Shown: positions 1 to 6,402 of the stretch, piece by piece | How positions within the stretch are numbered: position 1 is the first letter of the stretch | Layout: each line of letters opens with the position of its first letter | Source: Bacteroidia bacterium | GTDB taxonomy: Bacteria > Bacteroidota > Bacteroidia > Flavobacteriales > Flavobacteriaceae | Assembly: GCA_030431085.1 (NCBI GenBank) | Contig: JAUIJW010000091.1 | Span: 1-8,398 of the forward strand | Direction of reading: 5' to 3' | DNA: 8,398 bases | Notes under the pieces: model-generated | Database searches by the model: none | Told to the model about the DNA's origin: nothing | Seen by the model: only the letters and a program-made list of their open reading frames with translations | Position numbers and translations under genes: made by a program

Positions 1-59
1 TAAATTATACAATTGGAACTTGTCGGAAATCATTAATAATAGGATAGTTAAAATACTAA

Positions 60-179
60 AAAGGCAAAAAGTTCATAACAAGGCATGAGGATACTCAAGC
101 TCACTGGAAGAACAAAGTAGCAGCCTTTAACGACTTGTCAGCTTATTATTTTAACCGAATAACAATGCTCGGCTATTAA
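60..179 (+). other. Open coding-like fragment without a start codon
   Basis: The first 264 bases hold no complete gene. Within them one frame stays open for 39 codons between a TAA at 57-59 and a TAA at 177-179. Its codons look protein-like (for example ...HWKNKVAAFNDLSAYYF...), and base composition here is less AT-rich than in the flanks. There is no usable ATG near its start; the only one is five codons before the stop. It could be the 3' remnant of a decayed gene, or chance. I do not recognise the peptide. The rest of 1-264 shows no clear promoter or terminator. Confidence 0.15.
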
Positions 180-264
180 AAAGTTGAGATTGAAAGCTGA
201 AAATTAAAAAACTATCTATAAGAGTAGTCTTAAAAAATAAATTTTTAACTAGATATAATAAATC

Positions 265-1095
265 ATGTACATTAAACATATTCCTTTCATCATATTAGCA
301 TTCATTTCTGCTTTTTCATTAACAAGCTATAAAAATAAAACTGCAGAGATTGATAAATCATATTTTACATCATTCGATGGGACAAAAATTGCTTATAGCG
401 ATGAAGGTAAAGGAGATTTAGTTTTGTTAATTCATGGTTTTATTGTTGATGGGAATAGAAATTGGGGAAAGTCTGAGTTAAAGAAGCAGTTGTTAGATTT
501 AGGTTATCGAGTGGTTATTCCAGATTTAAGAGGTAATGGTAGTTCTGATAAGCCACAAAATGCAGATGCTTATAAAAATGATGCTGAAATAAAAGATTTA
601 ACTGCGCTAATGAGCCATTTAAATGTCAAAAAATATATGGCAGTGGGGTACTCCCGAGGTTCTATTGTGCTTGCGAAATTGCTTACGAAAGATAATCGGA
701 TAACCAAAGCAGTTTTAGGAGGTATGGGTGTAGATTTTACAAATCCAAATTGGGATCGGAAAATAGAGTTTGCAAATGCTTTTTCTGGAAGAACTAAGCC
801 TAATGACATGACCAAAGGAGCGTTGGATTTTGCAAGAAGTGTTAATGCAGATTTTAAAATATTGGGGTACTTACAAGATTACCAACCTGTAACAACTGCC
901 ACAGAACTTAATGCTATTAATGCAGAGACTTTAGTGATTTGTGGAGTAGATGATTTAGATAATGGTAATCCAAAAGATTTACAAAATCTAATACCCAATA
1001 GTAGATTTAGTCTAGTAAACGGGAACCATTCGAGTACTGTAAAATCAAATGATTTTGCAGAGGTGATTGTCAACTTCTTTAAAGAAAAATCATAA
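265..1095 (+). CDS. Exported alpha/beta-fold hydrolase
   Basis: A 276-aa single-domain alpha/beta hydrolase. Residues 1-22 are a hydrophobic signal-like segment without a lipobox cysteine, so the enzyme is probably exported to the periplasm or tethered by its N-terminus. The fold's landmarks appear in order: the oxyanion HG motif (LIHGF, His57-Gly58), a PDLRGNGSSDKP strand and turn (86-97), the nucleophile elbow GYSRGS with Ser130, an acid candidate at Asp229 or Asp230 (CGVDD), and the catalytic His255 (NGNHSS). The serine nucleophile fits an esterase or lipase-like enzyme better than a haloalkane dehalogenase, which uses Asp. The cap region (about 155-205) is short and does not reveal the substrate. 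The ATG at 265 is chosen because it supplies the whole signal segment; no Shine-Dalgarno is visible. The next gene starts 118 nt downstream, so co-transcription is uncertain. Fold assignment is firm, substrate unknown. Confidence 0.9.
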   Translation: MYIKHIPFIILAFISAFSLTSYKNKTAEIDKSYFTSFDGTKIAYSDEGKGDLVLLIHGFIVDGNRNWGKSELKKQLLDLGYRVVIPDLRGNGSSDKPQNADAYKNDAEIKDLTALMSHLNVKKYMAVGYSRGSIVLAKLLTKDNRITKAVLGGMGVDFTNPNWDRKIEFANAFSGRTKPNDMTKGALDFARSVNADFKILGYLQDYQPVTTATELNAINAETLVICGVDDLDNGNPKDLQNLIPNSRFSLVNGNHSSTVKSNDFAEVIVNFFKEKS

Positions 1096-1213
1096 CTAAA
1101 ACTATAATAATAAAATACCTGTAGATTTAGTAATTAGAGTGAATGATTTAGTAAAAATATTCTAACTATATTAGAGAACATTTTAAATTAAAAACTAACT
1201 AACCTTCTTATTT

Positions 1214-1984
1214 ATGAAAAAAATAGCATTAATCACTGCTTTAATTGTCTTTGTTGTATGGTCTTTTTTTACTTTCGGTTTAAAATTTATTACTGGAGAC
1301 TTTGAGTCTGAGGTAGCATTGAGTGAACAGATTTCTAGTCAACTAAATTATGGTATATTCCTTGCCGCGGCAACGGTAGTGCTCTTTGCCTTTATAGGGC
1401 GCAGCCACATTCGTATGGGGTTGTCTGGTTCGGGTAAATACACAGATAAAATTCTAATAATTCCATATGTGATTATAACCTTATGTTTGATTCACTCCTA
1501 TATGAATGGTGCTTTTTCAAATACCGACTTCATTAAATGGGTATTGATTAATACTTTTTTTGTTGGTATATCAGAAGAACTCATGTTTAGAGGTGTTTTT
1601 ATGAGTTCTTTAACTAGCAAGTATGGGTATTGGCCCGCTGTTATTTTTACTTCGGTGCTATTCGGTGTCGTTCATATTGTTAATGGGTTTACAACAGGAG
1701 ACTTTGGTTTATCAGCAATACAATCTCTATTGGCCATGAGTACAGGGTTGTTATTTCTGGCCATTAGAGTTAAAACCCTCAACATAATTCCTGCAGTGAT
1801 TTTACATTGGATTTGGGATTTTACTGTTTTCACTACAGGAACGGTAGAAAAGTCTAAAGATGATATGGTTGGGCTAATCATTACTTTGTTGGTTGTAATA
1901 GGCCCTATAATTTTTGGTATACTTGGTATACTAGCCTTGCGTAAAAAACAAATGGCGGAGGTATTTGTTGCTTCTCAAACCTAA
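1214..1984 (+). CDS. CPBP-family intramembrane metalloprotease
   Basis: A 256-aa polytopic membrane protein of the CPBP (CAAX protease / bacteriocin-processing, Abi) family. The family signature is intact: motif 1 EELMFR (Glu121, Glu122, Arg126), motif 2 FGVVH (Phe150, His154), and motif 3 HWIWD (His198, Asp202). Hydrophobic segments lie near 4-24, 45-62, 80-95, 107-120, 139-156, 168-184, 189-205 and 219-242. Family members cleave peptides inside the membrane; in bacteria, known roles include bacteriocin maturation or self-immunity and release of membrane-bound regulators. No bacteriocin-like gene is evident beside it, so its substrate is unknown. The ATG at 1214 begins MKKIA before the first helix and has no Shine-Dalgarno. 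The last two codons and stop fall in the first copy of a 42-bp tandem repeat, and the protein end itself is intact. Confidence 0.92.
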   Translation: MKKIALITALIVFVVWSFFTFGLKFITGDFESEVALSEQISSQLNYGIFLAAATVVLFAFIGRSHIRMGLSGSGKYTDKILIIPYVIITLCLIHSYMNGAFSNTDFIKWVLINTFFVGISEELMFRGVFMSSLTSKYGYWPAVIFTSVLFGVVHIVNGFTTGDFGLSAIQSLLAMSTGLLFLAIRVKTLNIIPAVILHWIWDFTVFTTGTVEKSKDDMVGLIITLLVVIGPIIFGILGILALRKKQMAEVFVASQT

Positions 1985-2058
1985 TATAGTAAGCCGGTAT
2001 ATTTTTCTCATACTAATCAAACCTAATATAGTAAGCCGGTATATTTTTCTCATACTAA
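1975..2058 (+). repeat. Exact 42-bp tandem duplication over the CPBP stop codon
   Basis: Two identical, directly adjacent 42-base copies occupy 1975-2016 and 2017-2058. Copy 1 contains the last two codons (Gln, Thr) and TAA stop of the CPBP gene, and copy 2 repeats them as untranslated sequence. Each copy holds AATATA and TATATT arms nine bases apart followed by further T's, which could form a weak hairpin, but the stem is too AT-rich to call a terminator. Complete identity suggests a recent slippage duplication. Confidence 0.97.
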
Positions 2059-2073
2059 TATTATCTTTTAAAG

Positions 2074-2151
2074 ATGAGACACAAAAAAATGAGAAAATTA
2101 GGTGGTAGAAAAAAATTAAACCTAATAGCTAAAAAGAGGTCTAAAGAATAA
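2074..2151 (+). CDS. Possible basic 25-aa micro-ORF
   Basis: An ATG at 2074 opens 25 codons ending in TAA at 2149-2151, 12 nt before the DoxX gene. Twelve of the 25 residues are Lys or Arg, with one His and only one Glu; the middle reads RKLGGRKKLNLIAKKRS. Such a composition could suit an RNA-binding or membrane-active peptide, or could simply be A-rich intergenic DNA read as codons. There is no Shine-Dalgarno and I recognise no family; it does not resemble the small basic ribosomal proteins bL34 or bL36. If translated, it could couple to the gene behind it. Confidence 0.2.
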   Translation: MRHKKMRKLGGRKKLNLIAKKRSKE

Positions 2152-2163
2152 ACAATACTTGTA

Positions 2164-2565
2164 ATGATGAAAAGAGAAAAAGACCTTGGTATTTTAATGA
2201 TTAGAATAGCCATCGCTGGCTTAATGCTATTTCACGGAATAGCAAAACTCAAAGGAGTTGATCCCATTAAGGGCATGTTGGCAGAGCGGGGAATACCTGA
2301 AATATTAGCTTATGGTGTATACATAACAGAAATCGTTGCGCCAATACTTATACTAATTGGTTATAGAACAAGGCTAGCCTCACTGGCCTTTTTTATAGGG
2401 ATGATTTTTATTATTTTTTTAAAGCATTTTGAGAACATATTTATTTTAACCAATACTGGAGCCGTTAAAGCAGAGTTAGTTCTTATGTATACTATTATTT
2501 CCTTAGCACTTTTTTTTACTGGAGCAGGAAAATATGCCGTGTCAACAAAGAACAATTGGGATTAA
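2164..2565 (+). CDS. DoxX-family membrane protein
   Basis: A 133-aa four-helix membrane protein of the DoxX/DoxD-like superfamily. Helices are at about 9-27, 46-66, 70-87 and 103-123. The first helix ends in the typical MLFHGIAKLKG segment (21-31) and the second carries YITEIVAPILILIGYRTR (53-70), with the acidic residue in helix 2 and the basic turn that follows, both usual in this family. Members are named after a thiosulfate:quinone oxidoreductase subunit in Acidianus, but most bacterial copies have no proven activity; some associate with oxidoreductases in the inner membrane. No quinone or sulfur-oxidation gene is adjacent, so no pathway can be assigned. The start is ATG-ATG at 2164/2167; either is possible and no Shine-Dalgarno distinguishes them. 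Length is normal for the family. Confidence 0.85.
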   Translation: MMKREKDLGILMIRIAIAGLMLFHGIAKLKGVDPIKGMLAERGIPEILAYGVYITEIVAPILILIGYRTRLASLAFFIGMIFIIFLKHFENIFILTNTGAVKAELVLMYTIISLALFFTGAGKYAVSTKNNWD

Positions 2566-2604
2566 GTAGAGTAAATGAACGATTAAGCTCTTTTGCCCTT
2601 TTGA

Positions 2605-2979
2605 TATGAGAATCTGGGCATAACAAATAATCGATATCTACGACAATTGTACTTTTTTTGTAACCGTTTGAAGGACACTATTAAAATTGGAACTCTTGCG
2701 GGATGGGACTCCGATAATCCAACAGCTACCTGGGGCGGATTAATTGGTTTTATGATAGGTAAGGATGGTGTAGAAAAATCTTTCGATAGACAATTTTCTA
2801 GCCAATTCAATATTCACAGAACCAGACAAAATTTTCCTAATAATGGTATAGATAGTTTCGACAATATGGCAGAAAAAGGAATTCTAGTAACAGATCAGGT
2901 AGTTAAAGAACAAATGGGTGGAACAGTTGACCTTGAAAAGAATATATGGGCTATCCCACGAATGACTTTGAATGAATAA
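2605..2979 (+). pseudogene. 3' remnant of an ADP-ribosylglycohydrolase-family gene
   Basis: An open frame from just after a TGA at 2602-2604 to a TAA at 2977-2979 encodes what I recognise as the C-terminal end of an ADP-ribosylglycohydrolase (DraG/crystallin J1 fold) protein. From about 2668 it reads KDTIKIGTLAGWDSDNPTA, then TWGGLIGFMIG, an FNIHRTRQNFPN segment, and an EQMGGTVDLEK tail. The DSD within GWDSDN (2707-2715) matches the second metal-binding Asp-x-Asp motif of the fold. Full family proteins are several hundred residues and carry a first metal site near the N-terminus, absent here. No ATG precedes the motif: the only early start is a TTG at 2647, and the first in-frame ATG lies after GWDSDN. 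I infer loss of the 5' two-thirds or more by deletion. The end is at the usual family C-terminus, so only the front is missing. It cannot be an active hydrolase. Confidence 0.8.
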
Positions 2980-3137
2980 AACAATAGCTGTTACTAAAGA
3001 GTAAAATGATTATCTTAGACTACGCTAAATACAGAGCTGAGATTTAATTCCGTAAAGGGAAGAATGAAGATGTATCTTATTCAATAAGTAAGAAAATATA
3101 TTGCATAAAATATTTTTTGGATGTAATGTATAACAAC

Positions 3138-3141
3138 AGGA
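3138..3141 (+). promoter_or_regulatory. Ribosome binding site of the nitrilase gene
   Basis: AGGA lies 4 nt before the ATG at 3146. It is one of the few recognisable Shine-Dalgarno sequences in this window and supports that start. Confidence 0.45.
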
Positions 3142-3145
3142 TATT

Positions 3146-4057
3146 ATGAAATCGAAATTAATAGTAGCAGCGGCACAACTTTCACCTGTTTTTTTAGATA
3201 AAGAAAAAACCATTGAAAAAGCATGTGAAGCCATCATAGAAGCGGGTAAAAATAATGCTCAATTAATTGTTTTTCCTGAGGCATTTATTGCTGGCTACCC
3301 AGATTGGGTATGGCTCATTCCTAACCATAAGGGTGCAGATTTGAATGAACTTTATTTACGGTTGGTTGAAAATGCAGTTGCTATACCAGACGATTCTATT
3401 AAAAAACTTTGTAAAGCAGCAAAATCGGCTGGTGTTCATCTCGTTATGGGTATGCATGAGCGCAATGCCGAATCTAGTAATGCTAGTTTGTTTAATAGTC
3501 TAGTTTTTATTGATAACCAAGGAGTAATTTTGGGTAAACATAGAAAATTAATTCCAACAGGGGGAGAACGTTTAATATGGTCTCAAGGCGATGGTAGTAC
3601 TTTAAAAGCCTATGATACCACTATAGGTAAAATTGCAGGATTGATTTGTTGGGAAAATTTAATGCCGTTAGCAAGAAATGCTATCTATGAGTGTGGTACT
3701 CAAATATTAGCCTGCCCTACTTGGGATAAGAGTCTTGGTTGGATTCAATCAATGCAACACATTGCTCGAGAAGGAGGGTTGTTTGTAATCAGCACTTGCA
3801 TGCCATTAAAAATGGAGGATATACCGGATGAATTTGAGTTTAAAAATCTTTATCCAGAGGGCAAAGAATGGGTTAATGTAGGAAATAGTGCAATTATTGC
3901 CCCAAATGGAAAGATTATTGAAGGGCCATTAGAAGCAGAAGAAGGTATAATATATGCCGAAATAGATCTTAAAGAGATTATCAAAGCTAAGCGAATGTTT
4001 GATGTCGTGGGGCATTATTCTAGACCAGATGTTTTTAATTTTAAAGTCAATCCATAG
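3146..4057 (+). CDS. Nitrilase (carbon-nitrogen hydrolase, branch 1)
   Basis: A 303-aa cytosolic enzyme expected to hydrolyse a nitrile to its carboxylic acid and ammonia (EC 3.5.5.-). The catalytic set is complete: Glu45 in FPEAFIAGYP, Lys134 in KHRKLIPT, a second Glu141 in GGERLIW, and nucleophile Cys168 in GLICWENLMPL. The SQGDGST stretch (146-152), the HIAREGGLFVIS segment (205-216) and the C-terminal GHYSRPDVF (289-297) are hallmarks of true nitrilases rather than amidases or omega-amidases. CWEN followed by MPL resembles plant-type and cyanobacterial nitrilases more than the CWEH arylacetonitrilases, but this does not settle the substrate. Length is near the low end for the family with nothing missing. 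The ATG at 3146 has AGGA in front of it. The next gene follows after 22 nt, suggesting co-transcription. No nitrile hydratase, aldoxime dehydratase or amidase gene is nearby to hint at a pathway. Confidence 0.93.
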   Translation: MKSKLIVAAAQLSPVFLDKEKTIEKACEAIIEAGKNNAQLIVFPEAFIAGYPDWVWLIPNHKGADLNELYLRLVENAVAIPDDSIKKLCKAAKSAGVHLVMGMHERNAESSNASLFNSLVFIDNQGVILGKHRKLIPTGGERLIWSQGDGSTLKAYDTTIGKIAGLICWENLMPLARNAIYECGTQILACPTWDKSLGWIQSMQHIAREGGLFVISTCMPLKMEDIPDEFEFKNLYPEGKEWVNVGNSAIIAPNGKIIEGPLEAEEGIIYAEIDLKEIIKAKRMFDVVGHYSRPDVFNFKVNP

Positions 4058-4079
4058 AATAAATATTAGGGTTAAGAAG

Positions 4080-5108
4080 ATGGAAAACATATTAAAATCT
4101 TATAGCAAACTACTCATTTTTGGAATACCTATATTAATCATCGGTTTGATGATACTTATTGCCAAGTCATCAATTTTTGCAACCAACCCCAACAGCCTAT
4201 CTGTTGGAATTACGTTTGATTTGTTAATAACGGTACCTCTCATCTATTTTTTGTTAATCAAAAAAACAAATATTCCCAAAATTACAGCCTTACCATTAAT
4301 GATTCTTGGAATGTTAATTGGCTTTATGATATTGCCAACATCATACCAATATTATCTAGATATTTTCAAGATTTGGGCACTTCCGGTGATTGAACTTTCT
4401 ATAGTATCCTATGTAATTTATAATGCAAATAGAGCTATAAAACGTTATAAATCAATTGGTAACAAATCGTCTGACTTTTTTATCGCTCTAAAAAACACGT
4501 GTAATGACATACTACCTAAAAGCGTGGTAATGCCAGTGGTAACAGAAATTGCAGTTTTTTACTATGGGTTTGTTTATTGGAAAAGTAGGAGGTTAAAAGC
4601 CAATGAATTCTCTTATCACAAAAATAGCGGAACGGTTAGTCTATTAATGGCTATAATATGTATTGTTGCTATAGAAACAGTAACTCTTCATATTTTGCTT
4701 TTAAAATGGAGTGCGACCTTGGCTTGGATTTTAACCTTTTTGAGCGTCTATTCAGGTATTCAACTTTTTGGATTTCTAAAGTCGATGTACAAAAGGCCCA
4801 TATTAATAGAAAACAATAAGTTGTACCTTCGATATGGAATTATGAATGAAACAGTAATTGATGTTGAAAATATTGACTGTGTAGAAATATCATCTAAAGA
4901 TATTGAATTAGATAAAACAACTCGAAAACTTTCATTTTTAGGCGAATTAGAAAGCCATAATATTATTATTCGTTTGAAAGAAGAAAATACATTGACGGGA
5001 CTTTATGGTATTAAAAGAAAATATAAGAACTTGGTTTTGCACATAGATAATCAAACTGAATTTTATGATCGAATAAATGCGGATGTACAGCGTGTAGGGA
5101 GGTCTTAA
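4080..5108 (+). CDS. Seven-helix membrane protein with a soluble C-terminal domain
   Basis: A 342-aa protein of unknown function. An open frame begins at 3999, inside the nitrilase gene, but the ATG at 4080 is the likely start: it clears the nitrilase stop by 22 nt and begins MENILK before the first helix. Hydrophobic segments lie at about 11-28, 43-60, 69-85, 97-114, 149-166, 185-207 and 211-233. Residues 235-342 are soluble and look beta-rich: a KRPILIENNKLYLRYG segment, then IIIRLKE, a GLYGIKRKYKN turn and a VLHIDNQTEFYDRI end. This resembles the PH-like C-terminal tails of uncharacterised Bacteroidota and Firmicutes membrane proteins; that is from memory and unverified. No catalytic motif is visible. 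Position behind nitrilase and 21 nt ahead of another membrane gene suggests an operon, possibly for transport or sensing, but that is inference. Confidence 0.8.
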   Translation: MENILKSYSKLLIFGIPILIIGLMILIAKSSIFATNPNSLSVGITFDLLITVPLIYFLLIKKTNIPKITALPLMILGMLIGFMILPTSYQYYLDIFKIWALPVIELSIVSYVIYNANRAIKRYKSIGNKSSDFFIALKNTCNDILPKSVVMPVVTEIAVFYYGFVYWKSRRLKANEFSYHKNSGTVSLLMAIICIVAIETVTLHILLLKWSATLAWILTFLSVYSGIQLFGFLKSMYKRPILIENNKLYLRYGIMNETVIDVENIDCVEISSKDIELDKTTRKLSFLGELESHNIIIRLKEENTLTGLYGIKRKYKNLVLHIDNQTEFYDRINADVQRVGRS

Positions 5109-5129
5109 TATTATTTAATTAATGAGGGT

Positions 5130-5399
5130 ATGAAGAAAAACAAAATCATTTTTGGACTATTGAGTGTTCTGTTGGGGTTTGTAGTATTTATGTTAATAAT
5201 GGATATTCTTAGTAAACCTTCTAATGTTGAAATTTCACTTAAACCAATTGATAGTTTAGAGTATTACTATTTCGGATTTGTTTGGGTGATGGGCAATGTA
5301 GGTTGGTTTGTTGGTAGTATTTTTTTAATAGGTTTTTTAGCATTGTTTTATGGCTTAGGTATTTGGATTTATAAAAAATACATTACAAACATTGGGTAA
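5130..5399 (+). CDS. Small two-helix membrane protein
   Basis: An 89-aa protein of unknown function. It starts MKKNK, has a first membrane segment at about 7-27, a short loop containing DSLEYYYFGFVW, and a second membrane segment at about 55-81 rich in Gly and aromatics, ending in a basic YKKY tail. The lysine-rich N-terminus suggests an inside start with both termini cytoplasmic. A GAGGG sits only 1 nt before the ATG, too close for a normal Shine-Dalgarno, so it does not prove the start; the next in-frame ATG would cut into the first helix. It follows the 342-aa membrane protein by 21 nt and is probably co-transcribed with it. I do not recognise the family. Confidence 0.65.
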   Translation: MKKNKIIFGLLSVLLGFVVFMLIMDILSKPSNVEISLKPIDSLEYYYFGFVWVMGNVGWFVGSIFLIGFLALFYGLGIWIYKKYITNIG

Positions 5400-5487
5400 T
5401 AAAATTAACGAGATGTTAGGAATTTATATGAAACGAAAATTAAAAAATAAATGCAAAGGATGATCATAATTTAGACGTGATTTCCAT

Positions 5488-5510
5488 GTTTAAAATGATT
5501 ACTTTTAAAC
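5488..5510. repeat. Perfect 8-bp inverted repeat, 7-nt spacer
   Basis: GTTTAAAA (5488-5495) and TTTTAAAC (5503-5510) are exact reverse complements around TGATTAC, 40 nt before the next gene. The stem is AT-rich and not followed by a T-run, so it is a weak terminator candidate; an operator or chance are equally possible. The surrounding 5400-5549 contains nothing else I can support. Confidence 0.35.
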
Positions 5511-5549
5511 TAACAATTAAATTTATTCATTGATAGAAAAATAGGGAGA

Positions 5550-6257
5550 ATGAAAATAAATAAAATGTTATTGTTGGTCATATTATTGGCTATAATTACA
5601 GAATTACAATCGCAAAACATTGAATCTGTTCAGTATTCAAAGGTAGAACTCAATAAGAATTTTAACGTCAATAAGGTTTATAATAAAAAAACAGGTAAAA
5701 GAGTAAGTAAAGAGGAGTTTGCCAAGTTGATACAAGAAAACCCAAATTTACCACTTGAAAGTGTATACGATAAAAAAGGTAAAATTGTTAAATATTATTA
5801 TAATCCGCAAGATATAAATGCCTCCTTTAAAGAGAGTAAAGATTTAAACAGTGGAGCAGATGGTGCTTTTTTTCCAGAGCTTCAACTTAAAACTATTACG
5901 GGAGAAAAGATTAATTTTAATAAGTTGAAAGGAAAGTTAGTGGTTTTAAGATTTGAGCTTGAAGCGGATAGTTTTCGATTTAAAAAAGATGAGGTTTATG
6001 CATTAGACCAAAAGATACAAGAATCTGGAAGAGCAGACGAGATAGAAGCAATAATTGTATTTGCCTGCCCACAACAGGAAGTTGAACAAGGGTTTAATTA
6101 TAAAAGAACAACATTTAAGGTTGTGGCGAATGGAGCAAACATTCAAAGAAAATTAGGGCTAAGAAGTTATCCCTCAATAATGGTGTTGGATAAGACGGGA
6201 AAATTAGTTGGAAATTATATTGATGTGGATGAAATTAAGTTTAATGAACTAGAATGA
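5550..6257 (+). CDS. Exported thioredoxin-fold (redoxin-like) protein lacking CxxC
   Basis: A 235-aa protein with a signal peptide at about 1-21 (ending ELQSQ), so it is expected in the periplasm. Residues 38-85 form a lysine-rich N-terminal region, including VYNKKTGK and VYDKKGK. From about 103 it reads as an AhpC/TSA-TlpA type redoxin: FFPELQLKTITGEKINFNKL, then KGKLVVLRF (127-135), a helix, an AIIVFACP strand (167-174), and LGLRSYPSIMVLDKTGKLVG (202-221). The last segment carries the cis-proline (Pro208) next to the usual active site. Where thioredoxins have WCxxC after the LxF strand, this protein has EADSFR (138-143), so both catalytic cysteines are gone; its only cysteine is Cys173. It is therefore unlikely to be a dithiol reductase and may be a structural or binding derivative. 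AGGGAG lies just before the ATG at 5550. Gaps of about 150 nt on both sides suggest separate transcription. Confidence 0.8.
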   Translation: MKINKMLLLVILLAIITELQSQNIESVQYSKVELNKNFNVNKVYNKKTGKRVSKEEFAKLIQENPNLPLESVYDKKGKIVKYYYNPQDINASFKESKDLNSGADGAFFPELQLKTITGEKINFNKLKGKLVVLRFELEADSFRFKKDEVYALDQKIQESGRADEIEAIIVFACPQQEVEQGFNYKRTTFKVVANGANIQRKLGLRSYPSIMVLDKTGKLVGNYIDVDEIKFNELE

Positions 6258-6361
6258 AAAACTACAAATTATATTTAATTAGGGAATTGCCTCAAAATAA
6301 CGCTTGTGAAATGTTCTATACCCATTGTGATTTAATCGATGATTTATTAATCTTAGTGTGA
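6254..6361 (+). CDS. Possible 35-aa ORF overlapping the redoxin stop by ATGA
   Basis: An ATG at 6254 overlaps the TGA of the preceding gene in an ATGA arrangement typical of translational coupling, and the frame runs 35 codons to TGA at 6359-6361. The product starts MKNYKLYLIRELPQNN, has two cysteines (18 and 25), and ends in an acidic then hydrophobic DLIDDLLILV. I recognise no family and it is not a frameshifted continuation I can identify. In this AT-rich DNA a frame of this length can arise by chance; the overlap is the only positive evidence. Confidence 0.2.
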   Translation: MKNYKLYLIRELPQNNACEMFYTHCDLIDDLLILV

Positions 6362-6402
6362 ATAGTTAATTTAGGTAACCAAATGATTTATAATAGTAAT
6401 AA

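Noticed and set aside
71..179. Integron attC-like site suggested by TAACAA and a CCGA/TCGG stem
   Set aside because: No paired R'/R'' core sites with the right symmetry, no array and no integrase were found.
2583..2810. Minus-strand 75-codon frame
   Set aside because: It overlaps the DraG remnant, whose plus-strand frame carries recognisable conserved motifs; the minus product resembles nothing.
3101..3120. Possible -7 promoter element (TATTTTTTG) before nitrilase
   Set aside because: It has one extra base relative to TANNTTTG and no TTG at the proper -33 spacing.
3025..3237. Minus-strand 70-codon frame over the nitrilase start
   Set aside because: It overlaps the conserved nitrilase N-terminus, has no supporting motif, and looks like a shadow.
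3999..4079. Upstream extension of the 342-aa membrane protein to an ATG at 3999
   Set aside because: The extra 27 codons lie entirely in or just past the nitrilase 3' end in another frame and do not add a plausible N-terminus; ATG 4080 is better placed.
5431..5463. Tiny basic ORF (ATG AAA CGA AAA ...) after the 89-aa gene
   Set aside because: Only ten codons of A-rich sequence; not separable from chance.
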